Shown here piece by piece: positions 9,813-14,583 of a stretch of DNA of 14,583 bases. Source of the DNA: Synura sp. LO234KE (lineage: Eukaryota > Sar > Synurophyceae > Synurales > Mallomonadaceae). Numbering within the stretch: the stretch's first letter is position 1; every line of letters starts with the position of its first letter. The position numbers were made by a program, and so were the translations under genes. The stretch spans positions 1-14,583 of the forward strand of contig VKHC01000251.1 of assembly GCA_015143735.1 (NCBI GenBank). The letters run 5' to 3'. The notes under the pieces are model-generated. The model saw only the letters and a program-made list of their open reading frames with translations. It was not told the origin of the DNA and made no database searches.

Positions 9813-12397
9813 CTACGCCGCTTTGTAGGTGGACAGGATACTGTAAATTTCCTTGTCCGTTACGTAATCCAACACCGCCTTTCCGCGCTGTAAAAGACAA
9901 GAACAAAAGTTACTTGACTAATATTGTGATTCTGCTTTAAACAATCGCTCCATATGAGCACGAAGAATTACTCTAGTTTATGAGGGTTTTCATATAGACG
10001 GTATCAGTTTTGTTATTCTTATTCATTACCTGGTCCCGAGAGTTCACGTCAGCCCCTCGTAACAGCAACAAACGCACCATTTCTTTCTGTCCCCACACCG
10101 CCGCTCTCATCAACGCTGTCCACCCAACCTGGCCCCAAAGAAGAAAAGGACAAAAAGAATCACAGTTAGTACAGTTGAAGAGATCCATGGCAAGAAGCAT
10201 TGATAGTAAGAGGTAGGCGACATGGATAAACACACACAGTAACACAGTACCACAATATAATTCACTCGAATGCGCTCAACCAGTCTGCCTCCACTACATG
10301 AAGCAGTGATAGTAAGAGGTAGGCGACATGGATGAACGCACACAGTAACACAGTAACACAATATAATTCACTCGAATGCGCTCAACCAGTCTCCATCTAC
10401 TACATGAAGCAGTGATAGTAGGAGGTAGGCGACATGGATGAACACACACAGTAACACAGTGCCACAATATAATTCACTCGAATGCGCTCAACCAGTCGCC
10501 ATCCACTACATGAAGCAGTGATAGTAGGAGGTAGGCGACATGGATAAACACACACAGTAACACAGTAACACAATATAATTCACTCAAATGCGCTCAACCA
10601 GTCTCCATCCACTACATGAAGCAGTGATAGTAAGAGGTAGGCGACATGGATAAACACACACAGTAACACAGTACCACAATATAATTCACTCGAATGCGCT
10701 CAACCAGACTCCATCCAATACATGAAGCAGTAATAGTAGGAGGTAGGCGACATGGATGAACACACACAGTAACACAGTAACACAGTAACACAATATAATT
10801 CACTCGAATGCGCTCAACCAGTCTCCATCCACTACGAGACACGGATAGAGACCTTCAACCGCTATGTCCCGTTCATAAACAAACAACTCTCACCCCTATG
10901 GGAGATTCCCCCCCCACCCCATCGTCTATCTCACCCCATCTGGCAGGTTTACATTGGCCCCCCGGTCTAGCAAGAGAGTCGTCACGTCTGTGTGGCCCCA
11001 GACGGCGGCCACGTGCAGGGCGGTGGAGCCGTACTGAACAGACAAACAGACGGACGGACAGACAGAGACAAGCGTTAGGTGCAGCAAGAGCTTGTACAAT
11101 GAGCTAAAAGAGACAATGAAGATATTTCTTATAACCGACAAGGAACATACACATACTTCTCGTGCATTGGCGATGTACATCTGAAGGCAGGACTAATAAT
11201 AAGGGCTGCGCAAATGGAACAGTGACGTTTCAGTGAAGTAAGTAGGTCACTTACCGAACCTCTGGCATTTAGTAGCTCAGGGTATGCGTCCAGCGCTTCG
11301 ATTATCTTATCCGTCTGTCTTTTGCTCACATACACCGACACAAATCTAGTATTCGAGGGTTTGGGAAGAGCCGTTGGACCTTCTGCAGTGAACAATTCAT
11401 ACACGAGGCAAGACCATTACAAAGAGATATAATGAAATAATGGTATGATGTGCCGGTCTCGAGGAATACAACGAGAGGAGAGAACTGCATCAAAATAATT
11501 ATATTGAAAACTTGAGGATATTTACCAAAAATAATATCAGTTATTTTAAACAACAGCGGTACACATGCAGAGAGTAGGTACAGGTCAATCGTACATACAG
11601 TGCAACTTCCAAAGAATCAGGACTACCTGAATGGACAGTGTCATTATTGTTAACCAGCAATAATGCATCTTTGTCCGATTCCAGAACAGATGGTTCAATT
11701 AATAGAGATATCGGTGTAATAATTTCCCTTATTCTGCTACACAACAACTGAATCGTTTCGTTAAAATTTTCATCCGATGTGTAATCTATTAATGATTTGT
11801 TCCCTAGAGTTAATGCGATAGTACCATTAAGTGCATTTAGCCCCTTCAAATTTGGCTCCATTATGATAGGTATAATGCTAGAAGTATTCTTTTTGGATAA
11901 GGCATAATCAAATTCTTGCTTACACCGATTGCTTGTATTGCTGTTGCACTCGACCTCGCTTATGTACTTGGTCGTGATAAAGAAGAGGATCGCTTGAGAT
12001 TTATCAATTACTGAAATATGCTCATTATCGATTCCATCACGTAAAAATTCTCCTTCAAAATAATTTGTCAGATTACTGGGAGCTTTATTGATTTACAAAT
12101 ACCGGGAGGAAGCCAAGGGATAATCCCCAGGCCTGGCAATGCATCACTTATTCGTTTGATACGTTCATAATTTGATCTACCAAACTCATCCACTCCCGCA
12201 TGATAGGACAAATAAACATCACGGATATTTAACAGCTTAATGAACAAAGCTTTAGGGATAGTATTCGTGTTTTCCGAATTCAATTGTCGCCGAAAATCTT
12301 CTTTAGAAATACCGTATGATATACACAGCTCTTCATCAATGCGTGAAGGAAGTGTGGAGATGAATTCGGCAGATTGGACAGAGACAGCGCTTCCCAT
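9813..12397 (-). CDS. N-myristoylated TIR-ankyrin repeat protein (6 exons, 373 aa)
   Basis: Exons on the minus strand: 12397-12103, 12052-11627, 11382-11255, 11033-10935, 10128-10030, 9887-9813; total 1122 nt including TAG. The N-terminus MGSAVS fits the myristoylation pattern (Gly2, Ser6). A TIR domain spans about 58-185: DVYLSYHAG (strand A), GIIPWLPPG, SVIDKSQAILFFITTKY, then RCKQEFDYAL, where Glu145 sits where NADase TIR domains carry the catalytic Glu, and IIPIIMEPNL. Residues 255-373 are ankyrin repeats: a degenerate first copy (DKIIEALDAYPELLNARGS), two canonical copies (GSTALHVAAVWGHTDV; GWTALMRAAVWGQKEM), and a short cap. Known: TIR domains scaffold signalling or cleave NAD+. Inferred: a membrane-tethered signalling or immune protein with an ankyrin ligand-binding tail. 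It is divergent from oxidase B. Exons 2-6 are strongly supported; the exon 1-2 junction uses an unusual AAG acceptor. Confidence 0.85.
10129..10934 (-). other. 806-nt intron of the TIR-ankyrin gene
   Basis: The donor GGG|GTGAGA and acceptor GGCCAG|G lie between two ankyrin exons, phase 0. Most of the intron is the 106-bp minisatellite described separately. The remaining donor-proximal part (10836-10934) carries a run of C residues near 10909-10919. The minus-strand open frames crossing this intron are by-products of the repeat. Confidence 0.85.
10194..10837. repeat. 106-bp minisatellite, six tandem units
   Basis: Units start at 10194, 10300, 10406, 10512, 10618 and 10724, each with GAAGCAGTGATAGTA or a one- or two-base variant. 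The first five are exactly 106 bp with scattered substitutions; the sixth is longer because an internal CAGTAACA 8-mer is duplicated. Each unit contains CACACACAGTAACACAGT, then CACAATATAATTCACTC and CGCTCAACCAGTC. Unit length is not a multiple of three and copies are in an intron, so the array is non-coding. Units are nearly identical, which suggests recent expansion or homogenisation. Confidence 0.95.
11037..11072. repeat. CAGA/CGGA microsatellite forming a polypyrimidine tract
   Basis: On the plus strand the sequence is a degenerate CAGA/CGGA tetranucleotide run. On the coding (minus) strand it is a CTGT/CCGT-type pyrimidine-rich tract ending directly at the TTCAG acceptor of the TIR-ankyrin exon 11033-10935, so it probably serves as that exon's polypyrimidine tract. 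Confidence 0.7.
12053..12102 (-). other. 50-nt intron within the TIR domain, AAG acceptor
   Basis: Exon 1 ends CCC G before GTATTTG; the proposed acceptor is TTTTGAAG|GA. Both sides are phase 1 and the join reads WLPPGEFLRDGIDN. The spacing from the conserved Trp to the SQ at the next strand then agrees with typical TIR domains. Without splicing, the frame of exon 1 hits TGA at about 12068 and exon 2 is in another frame. An alternative 20-nt intron ending AATAAAG would also restore frame but is shorter than any other here. A frameshift lesion is the third possibility. Confidence 0.55.
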
Positions 12398-12599
12398 GGT
12401 TAATGATGAATATTAACGAAAACGCACGAGTAACTGGAGTAAACGTAACTGCAATTGAGCAAAACCAAATCAAATTCACTAATTTTATTTGTCGCCGCCA
12501 AATTACACTCTTTGCGAAAAGCATACTCGGTAATCAATAAAGTATATGAGGATTCTTAAATTTACTTTTTTGATTAATATGTGCTTCGCCGCAGCTAAA
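12398..12599. promoter_or_regulatory. divergent intergenic (candidate bidirectional promoter)
   Basis: Only 202 bp separate the ATG of the TIR-ankyrin gene (minus) and the preferred ATG of oxidase B (plus). The stretch is AT-rich with AT-only blocks such as AATTTTATTT near 12480 and CAATAAAGTATATGA near 12533-12548. No specific factor site can be named. Shared regulation is inferred from spacing only. Confidence 0.4.
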
Positions 12600-14367
12600 A
12601 TGTCGAATTTTTTTGGTGGCCTGATGAATAAATTAGGATTGTCGGATGCTGACAGTGCTCGAGTTAATTTGAACAACGCGATCGACGCCCTAAAGAATTC
12701 GTCATGTTACGAGAAAATCTCGGATTTAAAAACAAATTTTGACGGCAAGATTCTTCTCCCGTCCGATCCTGATCCCTCCTTGTACGAAGCAATTCGTGGC
12801 TCCGTTTTCAACAAATTATACCGAGGATACCCTCTGGTTATTGCTCAAGTGAAGACGATTAAAGATGTTGTGAAAATACTTGACTTCAAGTCAAAGTGTG
12901 GAGATAATGTTGTTTTTACGATTGCATCAGGAAAACACTCGAACTTTGTTATTCCGAACAAAGCGATTGTTCTAGACGTCTCTTTGCTCGATGAAATCTG
13001 CATAGATGAGCAAAATCTTGCTGTGACTGTTGGAGGAGGCACTACAACTGGAAAATTAGACGAAGAACTTGCAAAACATGGATTTGTAACCGTTGGTGCT
13101 GTGAAACCAGAGGTATCCGTTGCAGGTTGGGCAATCAACGGCGGATACGGGACATTATCCCGACTCTACGGATACGGTGCAGACCAGATTCTAGAAGCAG
13201 AAGTGGTCTTGGCAAGCGGAGAGATTGTGACAGCGACAAATGAGAACGAATTCGCAGATTTGCTCTCGGGTATTCGTGGAGCTGGTCCGAACTTTGGAGT
13301 CATCACCAAACTGAAGCTGCGGATATACAAAGCGCCCCCTGTGATGCTTGGAGGCCTTGTAGTGTATTTGACTCCCACCAGTGCCTCGAAGTCCGCGACA
13401 CTTATCGAATTTGACCGGTTGGTTCAGGTACAGTTATAACCCCATTCGTCCTTGATTGAGGAACCGAATACCGGATAACGTACTTCATTCTCTGTACTTA
13501 CAACTGTCTTCCATGAGAGTAGGAACAAACCAATCGTTTTCTCTTACCTCGTTCCATCACTTGTGGGTGTCCTTCTAGAATGCTCCAGAGGAGTCTTTCC
13601 TGACCTTTAATCTTGTCCATGGTCTACCCGTATGCCCATTGCTGGTGAATCACGTAGGAGAGGAAGGAAAAACAACGGTTGAGAACGTGAGTCATTCTTA
13701 CAACATAATATCATGCTCAAAAACGTCATAAAGCGGACGAACATCGTGTTGTTGTTTGACATCCGTGTATGTTTGTATGTTTGTATATATACAGTATCCA
13801 TTCTTGGTACAGGCGACAAACCTAGGCAGTTGGATGCGAGTCTCCAACACCATTCAAAGCGCGGACTACGTCACTGTGCATCAGAAACAACTGGTCAAGA
13901 TTCAAATCCCGAACTTCAATATATTTTCCGAGTTCTACGCAGGAAATATCGAGGAACCGCTACCTCCGTCTTTTCTGTCAGCATTGGGAGATTTTGTGCA
14001 TAATCACGTTCCTGCGAAGGTGACTAGTGCAGGAGTGGCATTTGTGTTACTGGGAGGGGGGATGGCCCGGGGAATTGCAAATGCATCCACGTCGATTAGC
14101 GTTACGTCTCGCTCGGCACGCTATTATGTGGCCGTTACAGCGACAGTGAAATCCGAAGCGAGTGAAGAGGCGATCGCTGCGGGAAGGAAATGGGTGTCCG
14201 ATGTCACGGCTATGTTTACTCCTTATATGAAACGTCTCGAGCGCGTTTGTTATGAAAATAAATACCAAGAGTTGGGTACTGACGATGAATTGCTTATTAA
14301 ATTGCGAGAAACTAAAGCAAAGTATGACCCCGCCAATATGTTCTCTCAAAATTTTGGCAATATATGA
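12600..14367 (+). CDS. FAD-linked oxidase B, berberine-bridge-enzyme-like (3 exons)
   Basis: Exons 12600-13427, 13579-13686, 13795-14367, introns phase 0, 502 aa. It is paralogous to oxidase A over its whole length, clearly more than half identical, with the same two intron positions and an identically sized 36-codon middle exon (GLPVCPLLVNHVGEEGKTT). FAD domain motifs are IASGKHSN with His113 as the predicted covalent flavin site, GGGTTTGK, GWAINGGYG and GPNFGVITKL. The BBE tail is AKYDPANMFSQNF. The bicovalent Cys position is Lys, as in oxidase A. The start at 12600 matches the paralogue. An in-frame ATG at 12546 would add 18 residues (MRILKFTFLINMCFAAAK) resembling a signal peptide, so a secreted form cannot be excluded. 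Substrate unknown; H2O2 is the expected by-product. Both catalytic domains look intact. Confidence 0.92.
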
Positions 14368-14583
14368 GAGTGGTAGATTTTCAATTTTGGTATGATTAAA
14401 GGCATTGGGCTGTAAATTTAGACGGATTTAGTTCGAATGGAAATCTGAACGACTCGAGTTCTCTGATGATATTCTATCGCTCTGGTGGTTCAAGTGGTGC
14501 TTGGTAACCAATAATTTTGTTTACTTGAATTCTCATATTCTACGAAATTTTCATCGTTAAGTTTTAAGATTTTTATCAGAATA
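14368..14583. other. 3' flank of oxidase B
   Basis: AT-rich sequence after the stop. GATTAAAG near 14396 is a weak possible polyadenylation signal. No further gene begins before the window ends. Confidence 0.4.

Noticed and set aside
10194-10837. CRISPR-like array
   Set aside because: Whole 106-bp units repeat with no unique spacers, and the locus is a eukaryotic intron.
10110-10842. Cys/Val-rich minus-strand proteins within the repeat region
   Set aside because: They are translations of the 106-bp minisatellite. The unit is not a multiple of three and the region is intronic.
12541-12599. Signal peptide on oxidase B from the ATG at 12546
   Set aside because: It is not adopted as the main start because similarity to oxidase A begins at 12600 and A has no such extension. 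It is kept as a possibility in the entry.
13607-14003. Small open frames on both strands overlapping exons 2 and 3 of oxidase B
   Set aside because: They are shadows of exons defined by paralogue alignment and clean GT-AG, phase-0 splice sites.

Overview
The window is nuclear DNA of a eukaryote whose genes carry spliceosomal introns. Donors are GT (one is GC), acceptors are AG, and introns run from about 50 to about 800 nt. Gene content suggests a protist: berberine-bridge-type FAD oxidases, a TIR-ankyrin protein and a decayed non-LTR retrotransposon. The sequence does not settle the lineage. Four protein genes can be assembled exon by exon, each with consistent splice phases and a total coding length divisible by three.

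Layout. (1) Positions 2-2704 (+): the 3' seven exons of a gene cut by the left edge. It encodes a PDZ domain, a VCP/p97-interacting motif (VIM), a PUB domain and a second VIM at the extreme C-terminus. This looks like a multivalent p97/Cdc48 adaptor, and one of its introns is GC-AG. (2) 3200-5575 (-): the GC-rich 3' part of a LINE-type ORF2 with a CCHC knuckle and an RNase H domain broken by an in-frame TGA. It may lie inside the intron of a small minus-strand gene whose candidate last exons are 5713-5753 and 2889-2988. (3) 6050-7695 (-): FAD-linked oxidase A in three exons. (4) 7696-9812: a long, mostly AT-rich stretch with no convincing gene. (5) 9813-12397 (-): a six-exon, 373-aa protein with a predicted N-myristoylation site, a TIR domain and ankyrin repeats. 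One of its introns holds a 106-bp minisatellite of six units. (6) 12600-14367 (+): FAD-linked oxidase B, a paralogue of A with the same intron positions and phases.

Relations. Oxidases A and B point away from each other and flank the TIR-ankyrin gene, so they look like an inverted duplicate pair. The TIR-ankyrin gene and oxidase B are divergent, with about 200 bp between their start codons. Nothing shows that the p97-adaptor gene is functionally linked to the rest. The most notable items are the PDZ-VIM-PUB-VIM architecture and the TIR-ankyrin gene, whose glutamate is retained at the position used by NAD-cleaving TIR domains.
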